A program made the position numbers and the translations under genes. The notes under the pieces are model-generated. The model had not been told where the DNA came from. It searched no databases and worked only from the letters and a program-made list of their open reading frames with translations. Of a stretch of DNA of 64,000 nt, positions 8,679 through 17,885 are shown piece by piece (position 1 is the stretch's first letter; each line of letters starts with the position of its first letter). Origin of the DNA: Bin5 sp965261695 (GTDB lineage Bacteria; Chloroflexota; Anaerolineae; Caldilineales; Caldilineaceae); contig OZ253474.1 in assembly GCA_965261695.1 (NCBI GenBank), forward strand, positions 5,394,001-5,458,000. Reading direction: 5' to 3'.

Positions 8679-9407
8679 TCAGATTCCCAGGTAGGCTTCC
8701 GCCACCTGCGGATTGGCCAGCAGCGATGGCGCGTTGCCGCTGAGAACGATATTGCCCGTTTCCAGTACGTAGCCGCGATCGGCAACCTGCAGCGCAGCCT
8801 GCGCGTTCTGCTCCACCAGCAGGATGGTCGTCCCCTGCGCGTTGATCTCGCGGATTATCTGAAAAATCTGCTGTACCAGCAACGGGGCCAGGCCCATTGA
8901 CGGCTCGTCCAGGAGCAGGATGCTGGGACGGCTCATCAGTGAACGCCCGATGGCCAGCATCTGCTGCTCACCTCCGGACAGCGTGCCGCCCGGCTGGCTT
9001 AGCCGCTCCTCCAGGCGGGGAAACAGTTCGAGGACGCGGTCGAGATCTCGCCTGATGCCGTCGCTGTCGGTGCGGGCAAATGCGCCCATCGCCAGGTTCT
9101 CTTGCACCGAGAGGCGGGCAAAAATCTTGCGCCCCTCCGGTGATTGCGAGACGCCCAGCTTGGCGATCTCATGCGCCGCCAGCCGGTCAAGCCGAATGCC
9201 ATCTCCCCCGCCGTTTCCCTGGCCGCGCAGGTATATGGCCCCGGCCCGCGCTGAGACGACGCCGCTGATCGTGTTCAGGGTCGTCGTTTTGCCCGCGCCA
9301 TTGGAGCCGATCAGGGTAACGATTTCGCCCTCGTTCACAGTTAGGGAAATGCCCTTCAGCGCGTGAATATGGCCATAAAATGTGTGAACCGAGTCCAGTA
9401 TCAGCAT
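8679..9407 (-). CDS. livF: Branched-chain amino acid ABC transporter, ATPase LivF
   Basis: This 242-residue ABC ATPase has Walker A GSNGAGKTT, signature LSGGEQQMLA, Walker B LLLDEPSMGLAP and the switch histidine region LLVEQN. The GLAP ending of Walker B and the short length fit LivF. It is the last gene of the livKHMGF operon on the minus strand, three bases after livG. It powers uptake of branched-chain amino acids or related amides at the inner face of the membrane. Liv-type systems in this kind of organism may carry other substrates. Confidence 0.93.
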   Translation of the reverse strand: MLILDSVHTFYGHIHALKGISLTVNEGEIVTLIGSNGAGKTTTLNTISGVVSARAGAIYLRGQGNGGGDGIRLDRLAAHEIAKLGVSQSPEGRKIFARLSVQENLAMGAFARTDSDGIRRDLDRVLELFPRLEERLSQPGGTLSGGEQQMLAIGRSLMSRPSILLLDEPSMGLAPLLVQQIFQIIREINAQGTTILLVEQNAQAALQVADRGYVLETGNIVLSGNAPSLLANPQVAEAYLGI

Positions 9408-9410
9408 CGC

Positions 9411-10211
9411 TCATTGCCCCGCCGTTGCGCCCGACCCTTCCAACACAACATCCGGCCCCAGGTAGGCGGCGATGACCCTGGGATCCCTGCGTACTTCATC
9501 GGGCGCGCCGCCGGCGATCTTCCTGCCGTAGTCCAGAACTGTTATCCTCTCTGATATGCTCATCACGACTTTCATGTCGTGTTCGATCAGGAAGACGGTG
9601 ACGCCCCTCTCGTCGCGCAGCCTGTGCATCAATTCCATCATGCGTTCCGTCTCCCTGGGATTCATGCCCGCGGCCGGTTCGTCGAGCAGGAGCAGGCGCG
9701 GGCGGCTGCCCAAGGCACGCGCCACCTCAAGCAGGCGCTGGTCGCCGTAAGGCAGGTTGGTAGCAACGACCTCGTCTTCACCGCCCAGGCCGACGAAATC
9801 CAGCAACTCTCGACTCGTGTCGCGGGCGGCGCGCTCTTCAGCCTGCTGACCGGCTGTACGCAGGATGGCGCTCCAGTGGGATGCGCGTAACCGCAGATGC
9901 TGGCCGACCAGTACATTTTCCAGCGCGGTCATCCTGCCGAAGAGACGAATGTTCTGATAGGTGCGGGCGATGCCGCGTGCCGTGATCTCATCCGGGCGCA
10001 AACCGACGAGCGAGCGCCCCGATAACAGGATTTCGCCCGCCTCCGGTCGGTGCAACCCGGTCAAACAGTTGAAGAGGGTCGTCTTGCCCGCCCCATTGGG
10101 GCCAATCAGGGATGCGATTGAACTCTCGGCGATCTCCAGGTCTACGCTATCGACAGCTGTGAGGCCGCCGAATACTTTGGTGACGCCCTTTACCGCCAAT
10201 AGGGTTGTCAT
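9411..10211 (-). CDS. livG: Branched-chain amino acid ABC transporter, ATPase LivG
   Basis: This 266-residue ABC ATPase has Walker A GPNGAGKTTLFN and the LivG-type signature LPYGDQRLLEVARAL in place of a plain LSGGQ. Walker B is LLLLDEPAAGMNP, and the C-terminus reads DVVLEGSG. It pairs with LivF in the transporter. Its ATG overlaps the livM stop (ATGA), showing tight coupling. Confidence 0.93.
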   Translation of the reverse strand: MTTLLAVKGVTKVFGGLTAVDSVDLEIAESSIASLIGPNGAGKTTLFNCLTGLHRPEAGEILLSGRSLVGLRPDEITARGIARTYQNIRLFGRMTALENVLVGQHLRLRASHWSAILRTAGQQAEERAARDTSRELLDFVGLGGEDEVVATNLPYGDQRLLEVARALGSRPRLLLLDEPAAGMNPRETERMMELMHRLRDERGVTVFLIEHDMKVVMSISERITVLDYGRKIAGGAPDEVRRDPRVIAAYLGPDVVLEGSGATAGQ

Positions 10212-12064
10212 TCCGCCGCCCCTCCATGCTCGTGGCCGGGCGCGTCGGCTAGGCCGGGCTCATCAGTCACAGCGGTCTCGAACCGGCGGCGGGCAGAAGG
10301 CAAAATGCCGGCCGGGCGCACGATCATCATGATTACCAACAGCGCGGCGAAGGTGACGATCCGGTATTCGTCCACGCCCCGCAGCACCTCCGGCAGCCCC
10401 TTGAGCGCCAGCGCGCCCAACACGATGCCGGCAGGACTGCCAATGCCGCCGACGATGATCAGCGCCAGGGCGTCGATCGAGACGAATAGAGAGAAATTCT
10501 CAGGAAAGATGTTGATCTGGCGTGCGGCAAAGAGCTGCCCGGCCAGCCCGGCAAAGGTCGCGCCGATTGCGAAAGCGAGCAGCTTTGTGCGCACAAGATG
10601 AACGCCCGTTGCCTGGGCCACGTCTTCGTCCTCCTGCATGGCGATCCAGGCCCGCCCCAGCCGTGAATCGTTCAAACGAATGGCGACAAATGCGATCAGC
10701 GCCGAACTGACCAGCGCCAGCAGGAAGATCCAGCCCTGCGAGCTGAGCAGTCCGCCCGAAACTGTCTCCGCTGTAAGCCCGAACAGACGCGGCTGGGCGA
10801 TCTGCAAAATGCCGCGTGGGCCATTCGTCAACTCTCCCAGATTGAGCATGAAGAGCCGAATGATCTCACCGAAGCCAAGCGTGACGATCGCCAGATAATC
10901 GCCCCGCAGACGCAGCACCGGAATGCCGAGCAGGATTCCCCCAACCGCGGCTGTGATCATCGCCAGCGGCAGCGCCATCCAGTAGCCCAGCAGGGGGCTG
11001 TCCGGCGCGATGCCCAGACTGAGAAGCAGGCCGCTGATCAATGGCGAGGAAAATGGGGCCGAAACGAAGGCGTACGTGTATGCGCCGATAGCGAAAAAAG
11101 CCACATAGCCCAGATCCAGCAACCCGGCGTAGCCGACTACGATATTCAACCCAAGCCCCATCATCACGAAGATGAATACGATGCCCATGACCGAGTTCTG
11201 AAACTGGTCGAGGACGAAGGGCATGGCCAGCACGCCGAGGCCGAGCAGCACAGTCACAGTAAGTCGTTCCCGCCCGGGCCGCGTCAAGCGCAGGGTAAAG
11301 AGTCCGCTGCCCGTCGTCACCAGTGTGAACAAAAGGCGGACCGTGCCTTGATTGTTGCCGAATAGCATGACGTTGGAAAGTCCAAGCCAAATGACGATCG
11401 CCAGCAGCACAAACGGAAGTGAAATGACCAGCCAGCGTCCAGCGGAAACGACGGAAGGCTCGCTGAGGCGTGCTCGCAATAAGTCGACGCGCAATGCCTT
11501 GACTAGATTCGCCCGGCCTGCCGCCACCGCCAATGCTCCCAAAAGACCGCCGCCCGTGAAATAGACTGCCTGCAGCAGATAGCGAAGAGGCGAAACCTGT
11601 GCTTGGGCGACGGCGCCGGGCTGAACGCCGAGTAACCCGGCGACATTCAGAGGGACGATCTTGTCAAAGACCGGCTGGATTGAAACGCCGCTGCCGATGA
11701 CGGTGGCGAACACAGCGCTCACGATTGCGATGAGCAGACCCGTGGCCGCGCCGGCAAGCAGGCCCTGGCTGACAATGTGGACTATGCTTTCTCCCGGGCG
11801 CATGGATTCCGCCTGTTGGCCAGGCGAATCGCCGCGGCTGTCGATTTCCCAACCGGGTTTGTGCGGCTGGTTTGCCTCGCCCAAACCAGCGTGGCTCCCT
11901 GCCGGAATCGCGACCGCGCGGCGCAGGTTGAACCAGAAAAAGAACGCGGCGACCAGGGCCAGAACTGGCAGCGTGTTCCCGCCGATCCGCCCGGGAACGC
12001 CGATCAGGATCAGATAGCTCAGGAAAGCAAAAGTGATTAGCCCTGTTTTGATTGCTCTGGGCAC
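10208..12064 (-). CDS. livM: Branched-chain amino acid ABC permease LivM with long N-terminal extension
   Basis: This 618-residue membrane protein starts at a GTG, 14 bases after the livH stop. The C-terminal half, from about residue 290, is a normal LivM permease with the segments GLNIVVGYAGLLDLGYVAFFAIGAY and GGIGSPAGIVLG. The first 280 residues are extra: several hydrophobic helices with a polar Ser/Gln/Gly linker near residues 55-90. Usual LivM proteins are 300-420 residues long, so this is an enlarged form. It should form the translocation channel with LivH. Confidence 0.88.
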   Translation of the reverse strand: MPRAIKTGLITFAFLSYLILIGVPGRIGGNTLPVLALVAAFFFWFNLRRAVAIPAGSHAGLGEANQPHKPGWEIDSRGDSPGQQAESMRPGESIVHIVSQGLLAGAATGLLIAIVSAVFATVIGSGVSIQPVFDKIVPLNVAGLLGVQPGAVAQAQVSPLRYLLQAVYFTGGGLLGALAVAAGRANLVKALRVDLLRARLSEPSVVSAGRWLVISLPFVLLAIVIWLGLSNVMLFGNNQGTVRLLFTLVTTGSGLFTLRLTRPGRERLTVTVLLGLGVLAMPFVLDQFQNSVMGIVFIFVMMGLGLNIVVGYAGLLDLGYVAFFAIGAYTYAFVSAPFSSPLISGLLLSLGIAPDSPLLGYWMALPLAMITAAVGGILLGIPVLRLRGDYLAIVTLGFGEIIRLFMLNLGELTNGPRGILQIAQPRLFGLTAETVSGGLLSSQGWIFLLALVSSALIAFVAIRLNDSRLGRAWIAMQEDEDVAQATGVHLVRTKLLAFAIGATFAGLAGQLFAARQINIFPENFSLFVSIDALALIIVGGIGSPAGIVLGALALKGLPEVLRGVDEYRIVTFAALLVIMMIVRPAGILPSARRRFETAVTDEPGLADAPGHEHGGAAE

Positions 12065-12078
12065 GGGTTGGCTTCTTC

Positions 12079-13152
12079 TTACGCCTTTTTTTCGCTCAGC
12101 ACTTCGCCGAACAGGCCCGATGGGCGGAAGATTAGAATCAGCACGAGGAGGGTAAAGGCGATAACGTCTTTGTATTCGGTCGGAATGCCCAGGGCGCTTG
12201 GTCCAATCGCTTCGATCAGGCCGAGGACCAGCGCGCCGAACATTGCGCCCGGTATGTTGCCGATGCCGCCCAACACCGCAGCGGTGAATGCCTTCAGACC
12301 GGGGAGAAAGCCGCTGTTGAACTTGACAACCGTGTTGTGAAATCCAAGCATCACACCGGCAGCGCCAGCCAGGGCAGACCCCAGCATGAAGGTTACGACG
12401 ATTACCGCATTGACATCGACGCCCATCAGCGACGCGGTGGAGCGGTCCTCGGCTACGGCGCGCATGGCGCGGCCCAACTTTGTGCGCTGGATGATGAAGT
12501 ACAACGCCAGCATCAGGAGGATCGAGGTGATGAAAATGATCGCGCCGGTGTAGGGAATGAACACGTTGCCCAGGCGCAGGCCGCCCGAGATCAACTCAGG
12601 TTTGCGATAGCTGTGCGGGCTGACGCCGAAGATCAGCAGAACCGAGTACTGCAGAAAGAGGGACGCGCCAATCGCGCTGATCAACGGCACAAGGCGGGGC
12701 GCCTGGCGCAGCGGGCGGTAGGCCAGCCGTTCCAGGGTGACGCCGATCAAAACCGAAGCGGCCATGCCGATCAGCATGATCGCGAGCAGCGCGACGACAA
12801 CCACCGTCCAGGGCCCCTCCATCCAGCCGCGCGCCTGCGCGAACTGCAGCGCGAAAAAACCGGCAATGCCGCCGATCATCATCACCTCGCCGTGGGCGAA
12901 GTTGATCATGAACAGGATGCCGTAGACGAGCGTGTAGCCCAGTGCCACCAGCGCATAGACACCGCCCAGGACCAGTCCGTTGAGCGCTTGGGAAATCCAG
13001 AAGGAAGCAGGGTAGCCTTCGGCCAGCCCGACGGTCAGCACACGCCAGAACACGAGCAGGATGATTGCGATGCCAAAGGCCCGGGTTGCGTATCTCTGGA
13101 CGGTGTGCCCGTCAAGCTGGAAAGACTGCGCCGCTTCCGTGCGCCTTGTCAT
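12079..13152 (-). CDS. livH: Branched-chain amino acid ABC permease LivH
   Basis: This 357-residue permease has the LivH hallmarks: GGVYALVALGYTLVYGILFMINFAHGE near residue 65, and C-terminally GLKAFTAAVLGGIGNIPGA. I placed the start at the ATG at 13152, since the upstream in-frame part is basic and falls within an intergenic hairpin. It forms the membrane channel with LivM. A hairpin separates it from livK. Confidence 0.9.
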   Translation of the reverse strand: MTRRTEAAQSFQLDGHTVQRYATRAFGIAIILLVFWRVLTVGLAEGYPASFWISQALNGLVLGGVYALVALGYTLVYGILFMINFAHGEVMMIGGIAGFFALQFAQARGWMEGPWTVVVVALLAIMLIGMAASVLIGVTLERLAYRPLRQAPRLVPLISAIGASLFLQYSVLLIFGVSPHSYRKPELISGGLRLGNVFIPYTGAIIFITSILLMLALYFIIQRTKLGRAMRAVAEDRSTASLMGVDVNAVIVVTFMLGSALAGAAGVMLGFHNTVVKFNSGFLPGLKAFTAAVLGGIGNIPGAMFGALVLGLIEAIGPSALGIPTEYKDVIAFTLLVLILIFRPSGLFGEVLSEKKA

Positions 13153-13178
13153 AAGTGCTCTCGAGGAGCGTGTGAAAA

Positions 13179-13221
13179 GGAGCGAGGAGAGAGAAAACCG
13201 TCTCTCCCTACGCCTCGCTCC
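13179..13221 (-). promoter_or_regulatory. Hairpin in the livK-livH gap
   Basis: A perfect nine-base inverted repeat, GGAGCGAGG / CCTCGCTCC, with an inner AGAGA/TCTCT extension starts eight bases after the livK stop. No clear T run follows. Such hairpins behind binding-protein genes usually stabilise the upstream message, so the binding protein is made in excess over the permeases. Confidence 0.55.
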
Positions 13222-13228
13222 CTGCAAT

Positions 13229-14485
13229 TTACTCTATCCCGAAGCCGGCAATCTGATTGAACGCGCCGTCCACGACCTGGAAGATTTGCACGCCGCCCGC
13301 GCCGCACTCGCCCGTCGCGTCGCACATGATTGTGCCAGTCAGGCCTTCAAGACCATCAACTGCGCGAATGGCGGAAATCAACTCTTCCCTGTCGATAACC
13401 AGGTTGCCGCTGTCGTCAACTGTTCCGACAACCATGATGGCGGTCGCGATCAGCTTCACAGAGTCATAGCTCTGGCCATGGAAAGGACCGATCTTACCCG
13501 CTTCGATACCGTACCTCTCCAGGTACTTGGCGTCAAAAACGGCGTTCATCTCCTCCGATTCAGCGCCGGCAAAGGAGGATATATACGTGCCTTCGCCGGC
13601 GGCGCCGGCCGCGTCGAGGTATTGCTGCGTGTAGGCGCCGTCAACGCTCACAAATACCGCCTCTTCAAGGCCGGGAGTCTCTCTCATCTGCTGCGCGATT
13701 AGCCCCGCTTCGGTTGAGTATCCGCCGAAGAAGATGGCCGCCGGACCTCCTGCGCCAACCTTGGCCAGCAACGCACGAAAGTCGGTATCCCCGACCTGAA
13801 CCCCTTCAAAGTCGGACACTTCCCCTCCCATTGCCATGAATTGGTTCTGGAAGATTTCGGCCACCCCTTTGCCATAATCGGAGTTGTCGTGGACAACAGC
13901 GACCCGGCCGATCTGCAACTCGTTGGTGACGAAGCCGGCGTCTTTCCTGCCCTGCAAGGCGTCGCTCAGCGCAACGCGGTTGCAGACATCACAGTCTGCA
14001 GAAACAATTTCAGGATGTGTGGCGCTGGGGCTGACGAAGGGGATGCGCGCCTCCTGCAGAATCGGCTTCAAGCCGAAAGTTTCGCCCGAGCAGGTTCCGC
14101 CGGTCACGGCGACAATCGTGTCGTCGGCAGCAAATTTGTTGCCCACGTTCGTGCCTTGTGTGCCGTCGCAGGCGCCGTCTTCGGCGACCAACTCGAACAG
14201 GAAGCCCTCATAGCCTCCGGCTGCGTTGAGGTCGTCGATCGCGATCTCCGCGCCGTAGAGGACGTCCTTGCCAGCGTCGGGGATGGGGCCGGTCAGGGCG
14301 AAAGAGCCGCCGATGCGAATCGTCCCGCCCGCGGCGATGACAACCTTGCCGCTCATGTCGGCGGGCGCCTCTGCCGCCGGGGCCTCCGTTGGCATGGCCT
14401 CTCCTGCCGGGGCCGCACCAACGCAAGCCGCGAGCGTCAATGCCGCAATTAGGAGCAGACCGAGAATTGTGTGCAGTTTAGTCAT
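13229..14485 (-). CDS. livK: Branched-chain amino acid ABC transporter, substrate-binding lipoprotein
   Basis: This 418-residue type I periplasmic binding protein has the signal HTILGLLLIAALTLAAC with a lipobox LAAC, then a low-complexity Ala/Pro/Glu linker. The body begins IRIGGSFALTGPIPDAGKDV and contains VTGGTCSGE and VVHDNSDYGKGVAE, typical of Leu/Ile/Val-binding proteins. I prefer the ATG at 14485 to the in-frame GTG three codons earlier, because GGAGAAAGG is well spaced from it. It captures the ligand outside the cell for LivHMGF. It is the first gene of the operon. Confidence 0.92.
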   Translation of the reverse strand: MTKLHTILGLLLIAALTLAACVGAAPAGEAMPTEAPAAEAPADMSGKVVIAAGGTIRIGGSFALTGPIPDAGKDVLYGAEIAIDDLNAAGGYEGFLFELVAEDGACDGTQGTNVGNKFAADDTIVAVTGGTCSGETFGLKPILQEARIPFVSPSATHPEIVSADCDVCNRVALSDALQGRKDAGFVTNELQIGRVAVVHDNSDYGKGVAEIFQNQFMAMGGEVSDFEGVQVGDTDFRALLAKVGAGGPAAIFFGGYSTEAGLIAQQMRETPGLEEAVFVSVDGAYTQQYLDAAGAAGEGTYISSFAGAESEEMNAVFDAKYLERYGIEAGKIGPFHGQSYDSVKLIATAIMVVGTVDDSGNLVIDREELISAIRAVDGLEGLTGTIMCDATGECGAGGVQIFQVVDGAFNQIAGFGIE

Positions 14486-14613
14486 GGGTGTCACCTTTCT
14501 CCCTAATCATTATCCATGCCATAGAGCGATTGGCGGAACGATACCGATTTCTTACGCACCTGTATTGAGCGGCCACACCCGGAAGACTCTGCAAGCCGTT
14601 CGTCCGCAATAGG

Positions 14614-14643
14614 ATTATAAATTACCGTTTGGCGTATGAGCAA
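14614..14643 (-). promoter_or_regulatory. Sigma-70-type promoter of the liv operon
   Basis: On the minus strand TTGCTC (bases 14638-14643) and TATAAT (14614-14619) are separated by 18 bases, about 130 bases upstream of livK. The rest of the livK/ABC-F divergent gap (14486-14794) shows no gene. Confidence 0.55.
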
Positions 14644-14794
14644 TAGGGCAAAATCTGTTCCGCCAGGGCCTGGTATCGCCAATGGGCCGCAGCTGTGGTA
14701 TAGTGCCCACAAGGAGCCAGACTGCTGCCCGCTCTTGGGAGGGGAATAGTTTGGCGTTTCTGTGTAATCTCAGACGTTCAGTGCGCCATTTCGA

Positions 14795-16930
14795 ATGAGT
14801 CTTCTTGTAGCGAATCATATCTCCAAAAACTACGGCGATCTCGATGTGCTCGAAAACGTGAGCGTCCGCATCGAGCTGGGTGACCGCATCGGCTTGGTGG
14901 GGCCGAACGGCGCCGGCAAAACCAGCCTGCTCAAGGCGCTTGGCCGATTTGATACCGCGGTGAGCGGTGAGCTTTTCATCGCCCAGGACACAGGCATCGG
15001 CTATCTGGCCCAGGATCCGCCGCCGGCCGGTCGGCGCACGCTCTACGACGACTTAAAATCGGTATTCGCCGACCTTTTGCGGCAGGGCGAACAGTTGCGC
15101 CGGCTGGAAGCCCGCATGACCGAGGCCGGTCAGAGCAAGGAGCAGTTGGACGCGCTGCTGACGCGTTACGGGCAGCAGCAGGAGGCGTTCGAACGGGCCG
15201 GCGGCTATGCAATCGATCAGCGCATACGATTCGTTCTTACCGGTCTCGGTTTGGATGAGTCCATTTGGCGTGCCCCCCTGTCTCACCTGAGCGGCGGGCA
15301 GCGCACGCGCGCTTGTCTGGGCCATCTTCTGCTCGAAGAGCCGGACCTGCTGCTGCTGGACGAACCGACCAATCATCTCGATGTGCGCTCGATGGCATGG
15401 CTGGAAGGCGTTCTGACCGCCTGGAAAGGCGCGCTGGTCGTCGTGTCCCACGATCGCTACTTTCTTGACACGGTCGCAACCCGCATTTGGGATCTGTCGC
15501 ATCGCCGCGTGGAGGGCTATCGCGGCAACTACAGCCACTACCGTCAACAACGCGAGGAACGCTATGCCCTCTGGCGCAAGGAGTTTGATCGCCAGCAGAA
15601 GTTCATCCGGGAGACGCAAGCGTTTGTCCGTCGTTACAAGGCCGGTCAGCGCACGAAGGAGGCCCAGGGCCGGGAAACGCGGCTGAAAAAGTTTATGCAG
15701 CAGGTGGCCCTGCCGCCGCCTCCGACGCAACAGTTCATCCGCCTTCCCTTGCGCCCGGACTCCCGTAGCGGCGACCTGGTGTTGCGCACCCGCAAGTTGG
15801 TCGCGGGCTACCAGAACACACATCCCACCGCCCTCGACGCTGATCGCTTAGACGCCGCCCTGCCGCCGGCAGGGGACTGCGCTCCTGCGAACCGAAGTAT
15901 TTCACTTTCGGGAGCGAACGGCGCGGGGAATGGGGCAACGCCCGGTACATCCTCCCAACCACGCGCGCAAGGTCGCCTGCGGCCCATGCGCACGCTCGCG
16001 CCCTCCGATACGCCCGTTCTGGATGTGCCCGACCTTGATCTGTACCGGGGGCGGGTGGTCGCGCTCATCGGTCCAAACGGCGCGGGCAAGACGACCCTGG
16101 TGCGCACAATACTGGAGGAGCTGGAACCGCTTGCGGGCCGGGTTGAACTGGGCGCCTCGGTTGAGATTGGCTACCTGGCTCAGCGACATATAGGCAACGG
16201 TTACGGTCTGATGCAAGGCGGTCAGTCCGTCCTGGATGCCTTGTTGGAGATCAAGCGCCTTCCAACCGAGCGGGCACGCACATTCCTGGGCCAGTTTCTC
16301 TTCAAGGGCGATGATGTGTACCAGACTGTCGAAAGCCTCTCCGGCGGCCAGCGCAGCCGCATCGCGCTGGCGCGGCTGACGCTGCAAGGCGCCAATTTCC
16401 TGCTACTGGACGAACCCACAAACCATCTCGATCTGGACAGCCAGGAGATTCTTCAGGACGCCTTGCGCCAGTTCAACGGAACGATTCTGCTTGTTACCCA
16501 TGATCGGGCCCTGGTCGACGCCCTCGCCACGCAAATATGGCAGGTGGAAGCGGGGCCAGAGACCGGGCCAGGCCGGTTGGTGGCGTTCAAGGGCACTTGG
16601 CGCCAGTGGCAGCTTGAAGAGTCGCAGAACGATAGGGAGGAAGAGGCCCCTTCGGTCGAAGCAAAGCCGAGCGCGGCCCACGAGGAATGGGAACGGCAAA
16701 GATCGGTTCGCCGTCAGCGCCGTCAGGTCGAGCGCCAGCAGCAGGCTGTCACCCAGGCGGAGGAACGAATCACGCGTCTGGAAAGCAAACTGGCCGAAAT
16801 CGAGCAATTGATGGCCCAGGCGAGCGTGGCGCAAGAGTTGAACAGGCTGCGCGCCTTGCAGGAGCAACACCGGGCGGTCTCCCAACGGCTGGAAGCGCTG
16901 ATGGAAGAGTGGGCGGCGATGGCAGCATGA
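14795..16930 (+). CDS. ABC-F family ATPase with linker insertion
   Basis: This 711-residue soluble protein has two ABC domains and no membrane segments. Walker A motifs are GPNGAGKTSLL and GPNGAGKTTLV, signatures LSGGQRTRA and LSGGQRSRI, and both Walker B motifs read LLLDEPTNHLD. The region between the domains matches the P-site tRNA interaction motif region of ABC-F factors. A C-terminal coiled coil (about residues 640-705) is present. ABC-F proteins act on the ribosome. About 60 residues rich in Gly, Ala, Ser and Pro (roughly 345-405) are inserted in the first strands of the second ABC domain. Uup or EttA identity cannot be decided. Confidence 0.9.
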   Translation: MSLLVANHISKNYGDLDVLENVSVRIELGDRIGLVGPNGAGKTSLLKALGRFDTAVSGELFIAQDTGIGYLAQDPPPAGRRTLYDDLKSVFADLLRQGEQLRRLEARMTEAGQSKEQLDALLTRYGQQQEAFERAGGYAIDQRIRFVLTGLGLDESIWRAPLSHLSGGQRTRACLGHLLLEEPDLLLLDEPTNHLDVRSMAWLEGVLTAWKGALVVVSHDRYFLDTVATRIWDLSHRRVEGYRGNYSHYRQQREERYALWRKEFDRQQKFIRETQAFVRRYKAGQRTKEAQGRETRLKKFMQQVALPPPPTQQFIRLPLRPDSRSGDLVLRTRKLVAGYQNTHPTALDADRLDAALPPAGDCAPANRSISLSGANGAGNGATPGTSSQPRAQGRLRPMRTLAPSDTPVLDVPDLDLYRGRVVALIGPNGAGKTTLVRTILEELEPLAGRVELGASVEIGYLAQRHIGNGYGLMQGGQSVLDALLEIKRLPTERARTFLGQFLFKGDDVYQTVESLSGGQRSRIALARLTLQGANFLLLDEPTNHLDLDSQEILQDALRQFNGTILLVTHDRALVDALATQIWQVEAGPETGPGRLVAFKGTWRQWQLEESQNDREEEAPSVEAKPSAAHEEWERQRSVRRQRRQVERQQQAVTQAEERITRLESKLAEIEQLMAQASVAQELNRLRALQEQHRAVSQRLEALMEEWAAMAA

Positions 16931-17006
16931 TGAGCTTGTCAGCAGGTCAGTTTGTCGGCTAAAATAGGGCGAGTGGGTACCACCAACACAAGAAGGGTCA
17001 ACGTAA

Positions 17007-17639
17007 ATGGCGCGCAAATCACTGGTCATCGGGTTAACTGGGAACATCGCAACCGGCAAGAGCACGATTCTCACCTATCTGATCGAGAAGTGTGCGACGA
17101 TCATCGATGCCGACAAACTGGGCCATCGGGTCATTGAGCCTGGAGGGCCGGCCTATGATGCGGTCGTGCGCGCCTTCGGCAAAGAGATTCTGCGCGAAGA
17201 CGGGACGATAGACCGCAAGAAACTGGGCAAGATCGTCTTCTCCAATCCATTGGATTTGGGCCGCCTGGAAAAGATCGTCCATCCCAAGATTTTCGAGTTG
17301 GGCAAGCAGGAGATCTCCAGCAACGAATCGTCCGTTATCATTCTGGAGGCGATCAAACTGCTGGAAGCCGGCCTGATGTCGACGCTATGCGATGAAATCT
17401 GGGTCGTGACCTCCAGTATTGCCACTCAACTGCGCCGCCTGCTTGAGTTGCGCAAGATGGAGGAAGGAGATGCCCGGCATATAATCAATCTGCAGCCGCC
17501 CCAGGCTGCCAAGGTGAATCAGGCAGATCGGGTAATCGACAACGATGGCACGCTGGCGGACCTGTACTCGCAGCTCGACAGCATCTGGGAAGACCTGAAG
17601 CGGCGCTACCCGCGCCGAATGACAACGCTGGTACGCTAG
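17007..17639 (+). CDS. coaE: Dephospho-CoA kinase
   Basis: This 210-residue P-loop kinase starts MARKSLVIGLTGNIATGKST. The loop is GNIATGKS, and the substrate segment is IDADKLGHRVIEPGGPAYDAVV. It phosphorylates dephospho-CoA in the last step of CoA synthesis. The lid and C-terminal part (LRRLLELRKMEEGDA) fit the family, though they are more divergent than usual. It is followed by a small membrane protein gene and dnaJ on the same strand. Confidence 0.88.
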   Translation: MARKSLVIGLTGNIATGKSTILTYLIEKCATIIDADKLGHRVIEPGGPAYDAVVRAFGKEILREDGTIDRKKLGKIVFSNPLDLGRLEKIVHPKIFELGKQEISSNESSVIILEAIKLLEAGLMSTLCDEIWVVTSSIATQLRRLLELRKMEEGDARHIINLQPPQAAKVNQADRVIDNDGTLADLYSQLDSIWEDLKRRYPRRMTTLVR

Positions 17640-17687
17640 TGATAGAGCGCGCTCCTGCTCCTGGGAACAAAGCGTCATTGAGCAAAG

Positions 17688-17879
17688 ATGAACTTTCTGA
17701 GACGATTCTGGGCCGAGCATACGACAATATCCAACTGGGTCGTTCTCGCCATCGGTTTTGACATGATTCTGGTCTACAGCGCCCGCGATGTCGGGTTCGA
17801 CAGCGGGCAATGGGCGGCCCTCCTCGGCGCCACCGTTGCGCTGGCCGGTCTGTGCGCGTGGATCATCAGCTGGGAATAG
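17688..17879 (+). CDS. Small two-helix membrane protein
   Basis: This 63-residue product has two hydrophobic segments, TTISNWVVLAIGFDMILVYSA and GQWAALLGATVALAGLCAWII (given approximately). It matches no family I recognise. It lies 48 bases after coaE and six bases before dnaJ, on the same strand, which supports a real gene in this run. Its function is unknown. Confidence 0.6.
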   Translation: MNFLRRFWAEHTTISNWVVLAIGFDMILVYSARDVGFDSGQWAALLGATVALAGLCAWIISWE

Positions 17880-17885
17880 TGTTCG

